Source: Rhizobium sp. BG4
GTDB taxonomy: Bacteria > Pseudomonadota > Alphaproteobacteria > Rhizobiales > Rhizobiaceae
Assembly: GCF_016864575.1 (NCBI RefSeq)
Contig: NZ_CP044125.1
Location: forward strand, 3,516,001-3,580,000
Reading direction: 5' to 3'
Length of the DNA: 64,000 nt
Part shown: one piece after another, positions 9,207-18,090 of the stretch
How the letters are laid out: each line of letters starts with the position of its first letter
How positions within the stretch are numbered: position 1 is the stretch's first letter
Program-made: the position numbers and the translations under genes
Notes under the pieces: model-generated
Seen by the model: only the letters and a program-made list of their open reading frames with translations
Told to the model about the DNA's origin: nothing
The model's database searches: none

Positions 9207-10121
9207 GTGGCGCGCAGCTACAGCGTCTACGATGTGTTCACCGACCGCAAGCTCGCCGGCAATCCGCTGGCCGTCATCTTCGACGGCGAGGACCTGAGCG
9301 ACGAGGCGATGCAATCGATCGCCCGCGAAACCAATCTGTCCGAGACCGTCTTCGTCCAGAAGTCGGCTAATCCCGCCTATAGTGCCAGGATCCGCATCTT
9401 CACGCCGGGCCGTGAACTGCCGTTTGCCGGTCATCCGACCGTGGGTACCGCGATCGCGCTCGCCGAGCGCACGCATGGCAGCGATGCGACGCTCGATCTC
9501 GTCTGCGTGCTGGAAGAAAATGTCGGGCCGGTGCGCTGTGCGGTGCGGCTGCGCGAGGGCGTCGCGAGTTTTGCCGAATTCGATCTCCCGCGCAAATCGC
9601 AGCAGATCGCCATGCCGCTCGAAAAGCTCGGTATCGCCAACGCGCTGTCGCTGAAGGTGACGGAGATCGGATTCGAGAATCACGTTCCGTCGATCTGGAG
9701 CGCCGGCGTGCCGTTCCTGCTCGTGCCGATCCATGACATCGGTGCGGCCCAGCGCATGGAGTTCGATCCGCAGCTTTGGGAAAAGACGGTGCCCTTCGTC
9801 GATGGCGCACTGGCTTCCGCCTATATCTACTGCCGCGGCGGGGTGAACCATTCGGCGAAGTTCCACGCACGGATGTTTGCGAGCGGAATGGGGATCGTCG
9901 AGGACCCGGCGACCGGTTCTGCGGCGGCTGCACTCTCCGGAGCGATTCACCATTTCGACCGTCTGCCCGATGGTCATCACCCGATCACCATCGAACAGGG
10001 TGTGGAAATGGGCCGTCCCTCGATTATCCACCTTCACATGGATGTCGAGGCTGGAGCGATCTCAAACGCCCGGATTGGCGGCCAGGCAGTGCGTTTGGCC
10101 ACGGGTTCGCTCGACCTTTGA
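9207..10121 (+). CDS. PhzF family isomerase/epimerase
   Basis: 304 aa. GTG start at 9207 with a strong AAGGAGG upstream at about 9196-9202; an ATG two bases earlier is out of frame. The PhzF fold is recognised from YDVFTDRKLAGNPLAVIF at the N-terminus, the catalytic Glu in NLSETVFV, RIFTPGRELPFAGHPTVGTA, and the second-domain EDPATGSAAAAL. The family covers trans-2,3-dihydro-3-hydroxyanthranilate isomerase and many proteins of unknown substrate. No phenazine genes are nearby, so a phenazine role is unlikely. Confidence 0.88.
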   Translation: MARSYSVYDVFTDRKLAGNPLAVIFDGEDLSDEAMQSIARETNLSETVFVQKSANPAYSARIRIFTPGRELPFAGHPTVGTAIALAERTHGSDATLDLVCVLEENVGPVRCAVRLREGVASFAEFDLPRKSQQIAMPLEKLGIANALSLKVTEIGFENHVPSIWSAGVPFLLVPIHDIGAAQRMEFDPQLWEKTVPFVDGALASAYIYCRGGVNHSAKFHARMFASGMGIVEDPATGSAAAALSGAIHHFDRLPDGHHPITIEQGVEMGRPSIIHLHMDVEAGAISNARIGGQAVRLATGSLDL

Positions 10122-10175
10122 TTTCATTGCATTTCAGCCATGCAGAAAAAAATCGAAGAATTTTTCGAGGGGCGC

Positions 10176-10204
10176 TAGACAAGGTCGAATATCCTGTTTA
10201 TACG
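10176..10204 (+). promoter_or_regulatory. Putative sigma-70 promoter for tRNA-Lys
   Basis: TAGACA (10176-10181) and TATACG (10199-10204) are separated by exactly 17 bp and lie about 55 bp upstream of the tRNA. No other gene follows immediately on this strand. Confidence 0.5.
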
Positions 10205-10258
10205 CCCCCTCACACCGCGCCGAGAGGCACGGGACACCGAGCGGAAACGCAAGGGAAT

Positions 10259-10334
<76 letters not shown>

Positions 10335-10366
10335 TCTTCTCCTTGAAAAGATTGAAGATAAAGCGC

Positions 10367-10397
10367 CGCAGCGCCCCACCAGGGGCGCTGCGCTTTT
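10367..10397 (+). terminator. Rho-independent terminator downstream of tRNA-Lys
   Basis: CGCAGCGCCCC-ACCA-GGGGCGCTGCG forms an 11-bp stem (10367-10392) and is followed by CTTTTGCGTTTT. Confidence 0.8.
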
Positions 10398-10413
10398 GCG
10401 TTTTGGAAGGCCG

Positions 10414-10722
10414 CTAGCGCGGGAATTTGTTGTAGAAAGATTCCGGATCGTAGACGCAGGCGTAGTCGAGAACGCATTGCTTTCCGGTGGCGTCCCGGAG
10501 GCTCGTGGTCGCCCATTTGTCGCCCAGCCGGCACTGCGATGGCGGGTGGCGGAAACTGCGGCCGCCGATGCCGATCCGCACGAAGACGGCCGGGTTCTGG
10601 CGGATGATTTTCGCGAGTTCGCTGCAGGTGTGATCGCGGGCCTTGACCTCGATGGCATCCAGGGCGAAGGCGGCCGACGGCAAAAGCACTGCGGCGGCGA
10701 GTGCGGCGATGACGATCTTCAT
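10414..10722 (-). CDS. Small exported protein of unknown function
   Basis: 102 aa from the ATG at 10722. A clean Sec signal (MKIVIAALAAAVLLPSAAFA) is followed by a mature part of about 82 aa with four cysteines (HTCSEL, SQCRLG, KQCVLD, YACVYD), which probably form disulfides in the periplasm. A longer ORF to 10803 would bury the signal peptide. The family is not recognised. It lies convergent to the tRNA, with the tRNA terminator between them. Confidence 0.7.
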   Translation of the reverse strand: MKIVIAALAAAVLLPSAAFALDAIEVKARDHTCSELAKIIRQNPAVFVRIGIGGRSFRHPPSQCRLGDKWATTSLRDATGKQCVLDYACVYDPESFYNKFPR

Positions 10723-10808
10723 ATGCGGATTCCCTCTCATGCGCGGCGGCAGGAATTGTCTCTGGCCTCCATCATCAGATGGTTGCGTTTTCCGGCCAGA
10801 CAAGCCCG

Positions 10809-11513
10809 TCAGCGCGCGATCGCGGTGCGTCTGATGTAGCGGGCGCAGAGAGCCAGCAGGATGACGCTGAAGGCGCAGAATACGCTTCCGTCCGCCGCCT
10901 TGTATCCGATCACGCCAGCGACGCCGCCAAGCAGGAAAAACAGCACTGTCGCAGCATGCAATGTCAGGCGGCGGACGATCTGCGGGCGTTCCGGTGCGGC
11001 CTTGCCGCCGATCAGCAGCGCGAGACCGACGCCGATATCGGTGGCGATGCCCGAGACATGGGTGGTGCGCACGCGGCTGCCGGAGATGCGCGTCGAGGCG
11101 GCGTTCTGGATGCCCATGGTGAAGCTGAGGAGCCCGGCGATGGTGATGCCGTTCGCGGCCGGTCCGACGCTGCCGGCATAGAGCCCCACGGCGAGCAATA
11201 GCGCCGCTTCGGAGAGCAGCGTCAGGGCATAGATGTTGGCAAGCCGCCGCTGCTTGCCGACCTCGATGAACAGCGAGGCGCTGAAGGCGCCGAGCACGAA
11301 CATCACGACGATCATCAGGAAGGCGAGGGCAGCGCTGAATTCGCGCACCGACATGTGATCGGAGATCATCGAGACATTGCCGGTCATGTTGGCGGAGAAA
11401 TAGCCGAAGGCGAGGAAGCCCGCGCTGTTGACGCCGCCCGCCACAAAGGCGAGCACGGCTGCGAGAAGAAGATCGATCTTGGATGTGCGGCTGTCGCCTT
11501 CGTGGACCAGCAT
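10809..11513 (-). CDS. DUF1275 (YoaK-like) integral membrane protein
   Basis: 234 aa with about six hydrophobic segments. The N-terminal FVAGGVNSAGFLAFGYFSANMTGNVSM (quoted here as FVAGGVNSAGF and ANMTGNVS) and the later MGIQNAASTRISG are hallmark motifs of DUF1275. The function of the family is unknown. It is a single gene on the minus strand, upstream of the small exported protein. Confidence 0.85.
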   Translation of the reverse strand: MLVHEGDSRTSKIDLLLAAVLAFVAGGVNSAGFLAFGYFSANMTGNVSMISDHMSVREFSAALAFLMIVVMFVLGAFSASLFIEVGKQRRLANIYALTLLSEAALLLAVGLYAGSVGPAANGITIAGLLSFTMGIQNAASTRISGSRVRTTHVSGIATDIGVGLALLIGGKAAPERPQIVRRLTLHAATVLFFLLGGVAGVIGYKAADGSVFCAFSVILLALCARYIRRTAIAR

Positions 11514-11600
11514 ATATGGGAAGCTCGCTGAAACGCCTTGAGAGCCCTCAGTCAGCCGTGAGTCTGCGATCGGTGCAAGCCGTGAAAATCATGGGGCAGA

Positions 11601-11807
11601 TCAGGCGAAGATCCGCGCATCGGCGCGGGCGGCGTCTTCCTGGCGGTATTCCCAGCCATCAGGGGTGATGCGGCGCCAGGTGGGCCGTCCATCGCTCGTA
11701 TAGCTGCCGTCGATCGATTTGCGGGGCGGGAAGGGCGCGGCACATTGGTGCCAGATATAGCTGTTCGGCGGTGGTGGATTCAAAAACCTGGTCAATCGCT
11801 TCAACAT
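11601..11807 (-). CDS. Small hypothetical protein
   Basis: 68 aa from the ATG at 11807 (MLKRLTRFLNPPPPNSYIWH). It is rich in Pro, Trp and Arg, including PTWRRITPDGWEYRQED. A longer frame exists to 12335, but the upstream part looks like antisense of the entericidin-like gene. No family is recognised. The strongest argument for coding is the conserved-looking, composition-balanced C-terminal half; the RBS is weak. Confidence 0.45.
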   Translation of the reverse strand: MLKRLTRFLNPPPPNSYIWHQCAAPFPPRKSIDGSYTSDGRPTWRRITPDGWEYRQEDAARADARIFA

Positions 11808-12057
11808 GGCGAACCCGAGGGTGGTGAGGCCCGCCGCGTTAGGGGTGAGGCGGGCCTTTGAACAGGAGGACATACGCAAAACTGACGCCTCGTCATGGTT
11901 GTAGCATCGACGTCGGAAAATCCAGCGTGACACGGGCGTGACATTGGCATTTGCGCGGTTACGTTGAATAAATCGTAGCGAAGCTGCTGCCGCTATTGAT
12001 TTCGGCACAGGTGGTAACATCTTCATCCCATTGCCAGTTTCGACACAGGGGATATCA

Positions 12058-12213
12058 ATGCCGAAGTCCGCCCTCGCTTTTGTCTGCCTTTCCGCTCTTC
12101 TTTTGTCTTCCTGCGGGAATACCGCCTGGGGCCTGAAGAAGGACGGCCAGGACGCGAGCCATGCCATGGACAATGCCACGCATCGTGTTCTCTCGGCCGG
12201 TGCCAAGAAGTAG
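12058..12213 (+). CDS. Entericidin-like small lipoprotein
   Basis: 51 aa from the ATG at 12058, with AGGGGAT just upstream. The signal sequence ends in the lipobox LLSSC, so Cys18 is the predicted lipid-modified residue. The mature peptide, GNTAWGLKKDGQDASHAMDNATH, is of the EcnA/EcnB type (N-T-x-x-G-x-x-x-D). Such membrane lipoproteins are induced in stationary phase in other bacteria. It is followed directly by a terminator hairpin. Confidence 0.75.
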   Translation: MPKSALAFVCLSALLLSSCGNTAWGLKKDGQDASHAMDNATHRVLSAGAKK

Positions 12214-12240
12214 CGCCGCCCGGCCTGCAGGCGGCGCCTT
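12213..12240. terminator. Hairpin terminator between convergent genes
   Basis: GCGCCGCC-CGGCCTGCA-GGCGGCGC followed by CTTT. It lies between the entericidin-like gene (+) and the minus-strand membrane protein that ends at 12253. Confidence 0.65.
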
Positions 12241-12252
12241 TCGGGCGGCCGC

Positions 12253-12657
12253 CTAGCGCATCGGCTGCGGCGTCGGCGCGCTGATCGTGCTCTTCGACGA
12301 GAACAGCACGAAGGCAAACAGCAGCACGCCCACAAAGACGATCAGCGAGGAGGCGGCGACGAGCGGTTCCATCGCCATATTGCCTTCGAGCATCATGTAG
12401 AGCGACGGCACCATGATCACGACGCCGGCCGTATAGATGTAATACTGGATCATCGCGATACGGCGCTCGGCCTTGGCCGGGTTCAGCGCGTAGTAGACGC
12501 CGAACAGCGCCATGCTGACCCATCCCAAGAGATTACAGTGCGCATGTGCGCCGATCACCGTATGATCTTCCGATATCGCCATCTTCAGCCCGATGCCGAT
12601 ACCGATGATGAAGAAGATGACCGCGGTTTTGAAGTAAAGTTCAGCTAGACGTGGCAT
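12253..12657 (-). CDS. Small four-helix membrane protein related to heme-copper oxidase subunit I-like proteins
   Basis: 134 aa from the ATG at 12657, with GAGGGGAAAC 4-13 bases upstream. It has four hydrophobic helices. The H-x-x-x-G-A-H-A-H-C-N-L-L-G-W-V motif (GAHAHCNLLGWVSM) is the first-helix-pair signature also seen in cbb3-type and NnrS-related membrane proteins. It is far too short to be an oxidase, so a heme- or copper-binding accessory role is only a guess. It is a single gene, with a hairpin about 110 bp upstream of its start. Confidence 0.7.
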   Translation of the reverse strand: MPRLAELYFKTAVIFFIIGIGIGLKMAISEDHTVIGAHAHCNLLGWVSMALFGVYYALNPAKAERRIAMIQYYIYTAGVVIMVPSLYMMLEGNMAMEPLVAASSLIVFVGVLLFAFVLFSSKSTISAPTPQPMR

Positions 12658-12756
12658 GATGTTTCCCCTCCGTTCGTCTGCAATCAAGACTAGCACTTGT
12701 TGCGATCCGGGAAAATGCATGCTTTTCTATGAAGATCTGCTGACGTTTCTTTCCAT

Positions 12757-12782
12757 AAAAAGAAACCCCGCCGGGGGCGGGG
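12757..12782 (-). terminator. Minus-strand rho-independent terminator without an obvious protein gene upstream
   Basis: CCCCGCC (12766-12772) and GGCGGGG (12776-12782) form a stem. Read on the minus strand it is followed by TTTCTTTTT. No convincing protein gene lies on this strand between 12783 and 13160, so it may end a small RNA (see findings). Confidence 0.55.
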
Positions 12783-12967
12783 CAGCTGGGGAAGTGAGAG
12801 TAAAGCGATCTCCATCGCACGATATGAAATAGGGCGGCACGCTTTGCCGGCTACCCCTCATGAGCAGAAATTCCGTGTCCGGTTATGGTTAATTTTTTAA
12901 CTATATCGGCAGTAGGGTGGAACGGAAGCGAGCTGCTTGCCGTTGTGGCAGCGAACTGGAGGAAACG

Positions 12968-13156
12968 ATGATCTTCAAAATCTTTGCTGCCAAACCCGAA
13001 GTCGAAACCGCCGACACCGGCACCTTTGCCGATGGGCATTTCGAAACCCAGCGCATCGACGTCAGCAGCCGGCGTGATGGCCGTTACCGTTCCTCGCATG
13101 AGCGTGACTATGGTCCGGGACGCAAGATTGCCGAGGTTCCGCTCGGTCTCGCCTGA
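12968..13156 (+). CDS. Small hypothetical protein
   Basis: 62 aa. The ATG at 12968 has a strong GGAGGAAACG directly upstream. The sequence MIFKIFAAKPEVETADTG is followed by a charged C-terminal half rich in Arg and Asp (SSRRDGRYRSSHERDYGPG). There is no signal or membrane segment. The start context makes it likely to be translated; the family is not recognised. It is convergent with the zinc-ribbon gene that ends at 13160. Confidence 0.6.
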   Translation: MIFKIFAAKPEVETADTGTFADGHFETQRIDVSSRRDGRYRSSHERDYGPGRKIAEVPLGLA

Positions 13157-13159
13157 TCG

Positions 13160-13396
13160 TCAGGCGGTCTTTTCCGTCAGTGCCCGGAAGGCGAATTTCC
13201 GGTTGCACTCACATCTGATGATATAGGTCTCCTGAAAATTGGAGGCCTTTTCCTCGAAGAAGCCGCGCGGCATCTCGTCGATCAGAAATGCCGGATGCTT
13301 GCGCGTCGGGTGATCGTCCTCTGAGACCTCTGCGATACCGGTATTGCCGCATTGCGGGCAGGTGAGCTTCTTCGAAAAGCGGTCGCGTGCGGCCAT
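13160..13396 (-). CDS. Small zinc-ribbon protein
   Basis: 78 aa from the ATG at 13396, or 85 aa from the ATG at 13417. GGAAGGA sits immediately before the shorter start, which is close, so the longer start is possible. CPQCGNTG near the N-terminus and RCECNRKF near the C-terminus provide four metal-binding cysteines. This looks like a minimal zinc ribbon of unknown role. It is followed on the same strand, upstream in transcription, by the 76-aa membrane protein at 13455. Confidence 0.6.
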   Translation of the reverse strand: MAARDRFSKKLTCPQCGNTGIAEVSEDDHPTRKHPAFLIDEMPRGFFEEKASNFQETYIIRCECNRKFAFRALTEKTA

Positions 13397-13454
13397 TTCA
13401 TTTCCTTCCAGATTCACCCGGTCATACAGGCGAACGGCTTTTCAGGAAAGCCGC

Positions 13455-13685
13455 TCAGGGTGCTGGCGTCTCGATATGCTGTGGTTTCGGCGTCGATCCC
13501 GTTGTTGCCGGATCGGGTCCGGGCGATATGGCGACGGTGCCTGCAATGATGACCGCGACAATGGCGCCGGCGATCCCGAAGGTCCAGATCATCCAGCTGC
13601 GGCGCTCCTGCTCGTAGATACGCTGTTCCTCCTCGGCGGGAGAAATATAGGGTTGCCGGCCCTCGGTCCTGTTTTTGTCAGCCAT
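13455..13685 (-). CDS. Small single-pass membrane protein
   Basis: 76 aa. A charged N-terminal domain (MADKNRTEGRQPYISPAEEE) is followed by one transmembrane helix (WMIWTFGIAGAIVAVIIAGT) and a Pro/Thr-rich periplasmic tail. No family is recognised. It lies 59 bp upstream, in transcription order, of the zinc-ribbon gene and may share its transcript. Confidence 0.55.
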   Translation of the reverse strand: MADKNRTEGRQPYISPAEEEQRIYEQERRSWMIWTFGIAGAIVAVIIAGTVAISPGPDPATTGSTPKPQHIETPAP

Positions 13686-13756
13686 GAAAACTCCGTGCTT
13701 TTAGGGGGAACAGGCCGATGCCCGGATTGTTCCCGCCACGGAGCTTCAAAACCGGC

Positions 13757-14692
13757 TCAGTCGGTGGCGACTGTCGTGACCGCAGGCGCCTGGTTGTCGG
13801 AGGAGACGACGGCCGTCGGCAGCGGCGTCCCGCGCTTGCGCTCGCGCACCAGAGTCAGCAGGCCGGAGCAGATGATCAGCGCGATGCCGCCTGCCATCGG
13901 CAGGTCGATCGTGTCGTCGAAGATCAGGTAGCCGAAGGCGATCGCCCAGATCATCTGGCTATATTGCGGCGGGGCCACGAGATTGGCCGGTGCCAAGCGC
14001 GCAGCGGTCATCAGCAGCACGTTGCCGATCGCGCCGAGAATGCCGTAGCTCGCAATGAAGAACCATTCGCGTGCCGTCGGGATGGCGATGTTGGAGACCA
14101 TCAGCAGGCCGCTGACGATCAGCGTGCCCAGGAGGCCGGCGCCATAAAGCGACAGGCGCTTTTCCGCCGGACCCATGGCGCGCAGGATGACGATCGAAAT
14201 CGCGGCGCTGATGCCGCCGATCGCGGCTGCCAGGTGGCCGACGGAGAGTTCCCGAAAGCCCGGGCGCAGCACGATCAGCACGCCGATGAAGCCGACGATG
14301 ACGGCCGTCCAGCGCTGCCAGCGGACATCCTCTTTCAGGAAGATCACCGAGAGGATGGTGACGAAAGAGGGGAGCAGGAACAGCAGGCAGAAGGCTTCCG
14401 CCATCGGCAGCTTGGTGAAAGTGATGATCGAGGCGATGGCGCCGATCGCGCCGCAGGCAAAGCGCAGCATCCAGAGAGTGCGGTTCGAGGTCTTTACCAG
14501 ATCCGTCCAGCTGTCATCCTTGCCCTTGATGAAGGGGAGGACAACGATGCCGAAAGCGCAGCCGAGAAAGGCAATCTGATAGGCGGGGATCGCACCGTGG
14601 AGGATCTTGATCGACGCGTCGCTGAAGGCAAAGACGGCGTAGGCCGCGAACGCGACGAGGACGCCGCGAAGCGGCGAGGCAGAGGAGGGCAT
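13757..14692 (-). CDS. EamA/DMT family transporter
   Basis: 311 aa with ten hydrophobic segments arranged as two EamA repeats. The first covers roughly residues 10-140 (FSDASIKIL, FITFTKLPMAEAFCLLFLLP) and the second 155-290 (GILGAIGNVLLMTAARLAPA, QMIWAIAFGYLIFDDTID). The family exports amino acids and other metabolites; the substrate is unknown. It is a single gene on the minus strand, with the 86-aa hypothetical gene upstream. Confidence 0.88.
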   Translation of the reverse strand: MPSSASPLRGVLVAFAAYAVFAFSDASIKILHGAIPAYQIAFLGCAFGIVVLPFIKGKDDSWTDLVKTSNRTLWMLRFACGAIGAIASIITFTKLPMAEAFCLLFLLPSFVTILSVIFLKEDVRWQRWTAVIVGFIGVLIVLRPGFRELSVGHLAAAIGGISAAISIVILRAMGPAEKRLSLYGAGLLGTLIVSGLLMVSNIAIPTAREWFFIASYGILGAIGNVLLMTAARLAPANLVAPPQYSQMIWAIAFGYLIFDDTIDLPMAGGIALIICSGLLTLVRERKRGTPLPTAVVSSDNQAPAVTTVATD

Positions 14693-14802
14693 GACATAGA
14701 ATCGCGTGAGAGGGATCGCAGCCTTCCATACGCGGGAAATGCCGCCCCAGGCAGGGGCGGCGGCGAATAGCTGCCATGCCGTTTCGGCGGTGCTGTCTGC
14801 GC

Positions 14803-15063
14803 TCAGCGGGCCTCGCTGCGCAGCTGGGCGCCATATTCGCGGTAGATGCTCAGGCAGTCGGTATAGCTCAGCGTGCCGTTATCGCCATAGGCGATATGGA
14901 CGCTCGAGGCGTCGGTTGCGGCTTGCTCGACGACGAAGAGAATGGCGTCGCCGAGCGATTTGCCCGTGATCGGCAGGTCGCTGCCATCTTCCTTGGTCAT
15001 TCCTTCGACGGTGGCTGCAATCTTGCGATGGCTGAAAACGGCGCGTCGGTCTTCCGGCGTCAT
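14803..15063 (-). CDS. Hypothetical cytosolic protein
   Basis: 86 aa from the ATG at 15063, preceded by GAGGAC. It is acidic and soluble, with no recognised motif. Features are MTPEDRRAVFSHRKIAATVEG and a C-terminal DCLSIYREYGAQLR. The small size, balanced composition and correct start context support coding. It is divergent from the DHA2 transporter at 15282. Confidence 0.5.
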   Translation of the reverse strand: MTPEDRRAVFSHRKIAATVEGMTKEDGSDLPITGKSLGDAILFVVEQAATDASSVHIAYGDNGTLSYTDCLSIYREYGAQLRSEAR

Positions 15064-15281
15064 GAAAATGTCCTCAATCGAAAAGGGGGCGATTTGCCCT
15101 TACGATCGATGAAACGCCCGGCGGGGCATTTTGTGCCAAAGAGAGTGAACCGATCACGCAAGATTTGACCTTTCCGAAGCCGGATAACGGGCGTATGCAC
15201 GGTCATCCCCTTTTTGCCGGCCGGTCCGCCCCGGGCCATCCACCGTCGGCGCCACGGAATCGCAATCGCATTGGCTTCTCG

Positions 15282-16730
15282 ATGACCCCGGCTGACATCA
15301 CAGACAAGATCGACGACGCGGCAAGCGCCCGCCAGGCGAAGGTCGTCGCGCTGGTGGTTGCCGTTTCCTTCTTCATGCAGATCCTCGACGGCACGATCGT
15401 CGCCACGTCGCTGCCGCAGATGGCGGCAAGCTTCGGGGTGCAGCCGGTGTCTATGAGCATCGGCATCACCGTCTACATGCTGACCGGCTCCGCCTTCATT
15501 CCGCTGTCTGGATGGCTCGGCGACCGCTTCGGCGCGCGGCGTATCTTCCTGATTTCGATCGCCGTCTTTACCGGCGCCTCGTTGCTTTGCGGCCTTTCCG
15601 GCAGCCTGACGCAGTTCATCATCGCCCGCGCCATCCAGGGCGCAGGCAGCGCGCTGATGACGCCGGTCGGGCGGATCATTGTGCTGAAGAACGCGCGGAA
15701 ATCCGAACTGGTCCAGGCGATCGCGCTGATCACCTGGCCGGCGCTGACGGCGCCGGTCGTCGGCCCTGTGCTCGGCGGGTTCATCACCACCTATGCCAGC
15801 TGGCACTGGAACTTCCTGATCAACATTCCGATCGGCCTGATCGGTCTCTTCCTGGTGATGCGCTTCGTGCCGGAGCAGAAGGAAGAGGAAGCAGGCAGGC
15901 TTGATATCCTTGGCTTCATCCTCAGCGCTCTGGGCTTGACGCTGCTGCTGACGGCGCTGGAGATTTCGGTCAAATGGCATGGCGGGATGCTGCCCGTCGC
16001 CGCGATGTTCGCCGGCGGCGTGCTGTTTTCCTACCTCGCGACGCGCCACTTCCTCGTTGCGCAAAACCCGCTGCTCGATCTGTCCGCCTTCAAGGTGCAG
16101 ACCTTCGCGCTCTCGACGCTCTATGCCGGAACGGCCTGCCGCGTGGCGATCAATGCGACGCCGTTTCTGCTGCCGCTGCTTTTCCAGCTCGGGTTCGGGA
16201 TGAGCTCGATTGCGGCGGGCGCCTACCTGCTCGTCTACTTCCTCGGCAATCTCGGGATGAAGACGGTGACGACGCCGCTGCTGGCGATCTTCGGCTTCCG
16301 CAACGTGCTGGTGTTCAACGGCCTGATCGCGGCGGGCTCGATCATCGTCTGCGGTTTCTTCACCGAGAGCACGCCGCAGGTGCTGATCTATGCCATGCTG
16401 TTCATCGCCGGTCTGTCGCGCTCGATGGAATTCACGGCGCTCAATACGCTGGCCTTTGCCGATATCAATTCGGCGCAGCGCAGCTCCGCCTCGACACTGT
16501 CGAGCATGCTGCAGCAGGTATCGCTGCTGCTCGGTGTTGCTGTCGCAGCGGCAGCACTCAACATTTCGGCGGCCTTCCGTGCAGCGCCGGAGCCGGAGCT
16601 TTCGGACTTCCGCTGGGCGTTTCTGACCGTCGGGCTGATCGGCATCGTGTCCTGCCTGCGGTTTGCCAAGCTGCCGCCGGAGGCGGGTGCCGAGGTTTCG
16701 AAGCACCGGCGATACTCAAAAAAAGTCTGA
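15282..16730 (+). CDS. DHA2-family MFS drug exporter (EmrB-like)
   Basis: 482 aa from the ATG at 15282. The frame is open further upstream, but residues before this point look like noncoding. About 14 transmembrane segments. Motif A is visible as GWLGDRFGARRIF, motif D1-like as ILDGTIVATSLPQMAASFG, and the export signature motif C as WPALTAPVVGPVLGG. The family exports toxic hydrophobic compounds with proton antiport, usually with an EmrA partner; none is adjacent here. Confidence 0.88.
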   Translation: MTPADITDKIDDAASARQAKVVALVVAVSFFMQILDGTIVATSLPQMAASFGVQPVSMSIGITVYMLTGSAFIPLSGWLGDRFGARRIFLISIAVFTGASLLCGLSGSLTQFIIARAIQGAGSALMTPVGRIIVLKNARKSELVQAIALITWPALTAPVVGPVLGGFITTYASWHWNFLINIPIGLIGLFLVMRFVPEQKEEEAGRLDILGFILSALGLTLLLTALEISVKWHGGMLPVAAMFAGGVLFSYLATRHFLVAQNPLLDLSAFKVQTFALSTLYAGTACRVAINATPFLLPLLFQLGFGMSSIAAGAYLLVYFLGNLGMKTVTTPLLAIFGFRNVLVFNGLIAAGSIIVCGFFTESTPQVLIYAMLFIAGLSRSMEFTALNTLAFADINSAQRSSASTLSSMLQQVSLLLGVAVAAAALNISAAFRAAPEPELSDFRWAFLTVGLIGIVSCLRFAKLPPEAGAEVSKHRRYSKKV

Positions 16731-17005
16731 TTGCGATGGAACCATTTGGACTTACCGGCGTTTATCGCGCGGGTTAGTGCGTCCTCTTGTGTCTTTTCAT
16801 TCTTAATCGCGCCTTGGCGGATACTACCGCAAGGTGAAGGTACATTGCAGATGGTGTCGTTTGAAATTCGACGGTCGATATATTTCCGGGGACGGGGCGG
16901 ATTTGCTGCTGTTTACGCACGATGACCGATACAATACGACAATCCAGAGCAGACGATTCGGCCGCCAGGCAGCCACGTTGCTGCGAGGCAGAGTCCGGAG
17001 GCGGA

Positions 17006-18061
17006 ATGGGTGACGACACGGTCGATGCGGGCAAGACGATCCGCATCCTCTACATCGATGACGACGATGCGCTCGCAATGCTGATGCGCCGCAATCTGTC
17101 CAGGCGCGGTTTTACCGTCGAATGGGCGGAAGACGGCGCGACAGGGCTGAAGCGTGTTGCCGAAGGCGGCATCGATGCGGTTATCCTCGATCACTTCCTC
17201 AAGGCCGAAACCGGGCTCGACATCCTGCCGAAGCTGATGGAACTGCCGGATCATCCGCCCGTCATCTACGCCACCGCGTCCGGTGATACGAGCGTTGCCG
17301 TCGCCGCCCTGAAGGCGGGGGCTGACGATTACGTTTTGAAGGGCATCTCGCACGACTATTTCGATCTTCTGGCCGCCGCCCTCGAACAGGGGCTGGAGCG
17401 GGCACGCTTCCGCCGCGAGACGGCGCAGGCGCAGGAAGTGATCCGCCAGCAGCGTGACCATGCCGAAATGCTGCTCGCCGAAGTCAATCACCGCATCGCC
17501 AACAGCCTCGGCCTCGTCGGCGCGCTGATCCGCATGCAGTCGTCGATGACGACGGACCAGGTGGCGATCGACGCGCTGCAGGAAACGCAGATGCGCATCA
17601 ACGCGATCGCCAGCGTCCACCGCCGCCTATATACCAACCGCCAGGTCGGTACTGTGCAGATCGACGAATATCTCGGCAGCCTGCTGACCGAGCTCGAGGC
17701 GTCGATGCGCGACGACAAGCGGCCGCACCGGGTGGTGCTGGCGGCAAAGCCGGTCAATCTGGCGACCGACAAGGTCATCACGCTCGGCCTCATCGTCAGC
17801 GAGCTCGTCACCAATGCCTTCAAATACGCCTATGGCGACGGCATCGAGGGCGAGGTTCGCGTCATCATCGACCAGACCGACGATCTCCTGCGCGTCATCG
17901 TCGAGGATGATGGTGCCGGTTTCGATCATGCCGGTCCGGCAAAGGGCACGGGTCTCGGCACGAAGATCCTGACGGCGATGGCCGCTAGCCTGAAATCCGA
18001 GCTCGGCTACGACAGGGAACATCGTGGCACGCGGGCAACGCTTGTCTTCTCGATCGGCTGA
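17006..18061 (+). CDS. Response regulator-histidine kinase hybrid (REC + HisKA_2/HATPase)
   Basis: 351 aa from the ATG at 17006, which has GGAGGCGGA directly upstream; the frame is open back to 16922. Receiver domain: ILYIDDDDA acidic pocket, phospho-Asp in AVILDHFLK, Lys in DYVLKG. The kinase region begins with AEVNHRIANSLGLVGALIRM, the HisKA_2 phosphoacceptor box found in alphaproteobacterial HWE-type kinases. The ATPase has ELVTNAFKYAYG (N box) and VEDDGAGFD. It is soluble. Similar REC-kinase proteins take part in general stress or light signalling, but that role is not shown here. Confidence 0.85.
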   Translation: MGDDTVDAGKTIRILYIDDDDALAMLMRRNLSRRGFTVEWAEDGATGLKRVAEGGIDAVILDHFLKAETGLDILPKLMELPDHPPVIYATASGDTSVAVAALKAGADDYVLKGISHDYFDLLAAALEQGLERARFRRETAQAQEVIRQQRDHAEMLLAEVNHRIANSLGLVGALIRMQSSMTTDQVAIDALQETQMRINAIASVHRRLYTNRQVGTVQIDEYLGSLLTELEASMRDDKRPHRVVLAAKPVNLATDKVITLGLIVSELVTNAFKYAYGDGIEGEVRVIIDQTDDLLRVIVEDDGAGFDHAGPAKGTGLGTKILTAMAASLKSELGYDREHRGTRATLVFSIG

Positions 18062-18090
18062 GCGGCTGACGAAGCGCCGGGGAGGGACGC

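Noticed and set aside
9207..10121. Phenazine biosynthesis role for the PhzF-like protein
   Set aside because: No other phz genes are nearby and most PhzF-family proteins in proteobacteria serve other, unknown reactions.
15060..16706. 548-aa minus-strand ORF opposite the DHA2 exporter
   Set aside because: Composition (Arg, Gln, Asp, His repeats) is typical of antisense of a membrane protein; the plus-strand frame has clear MFS motifs.
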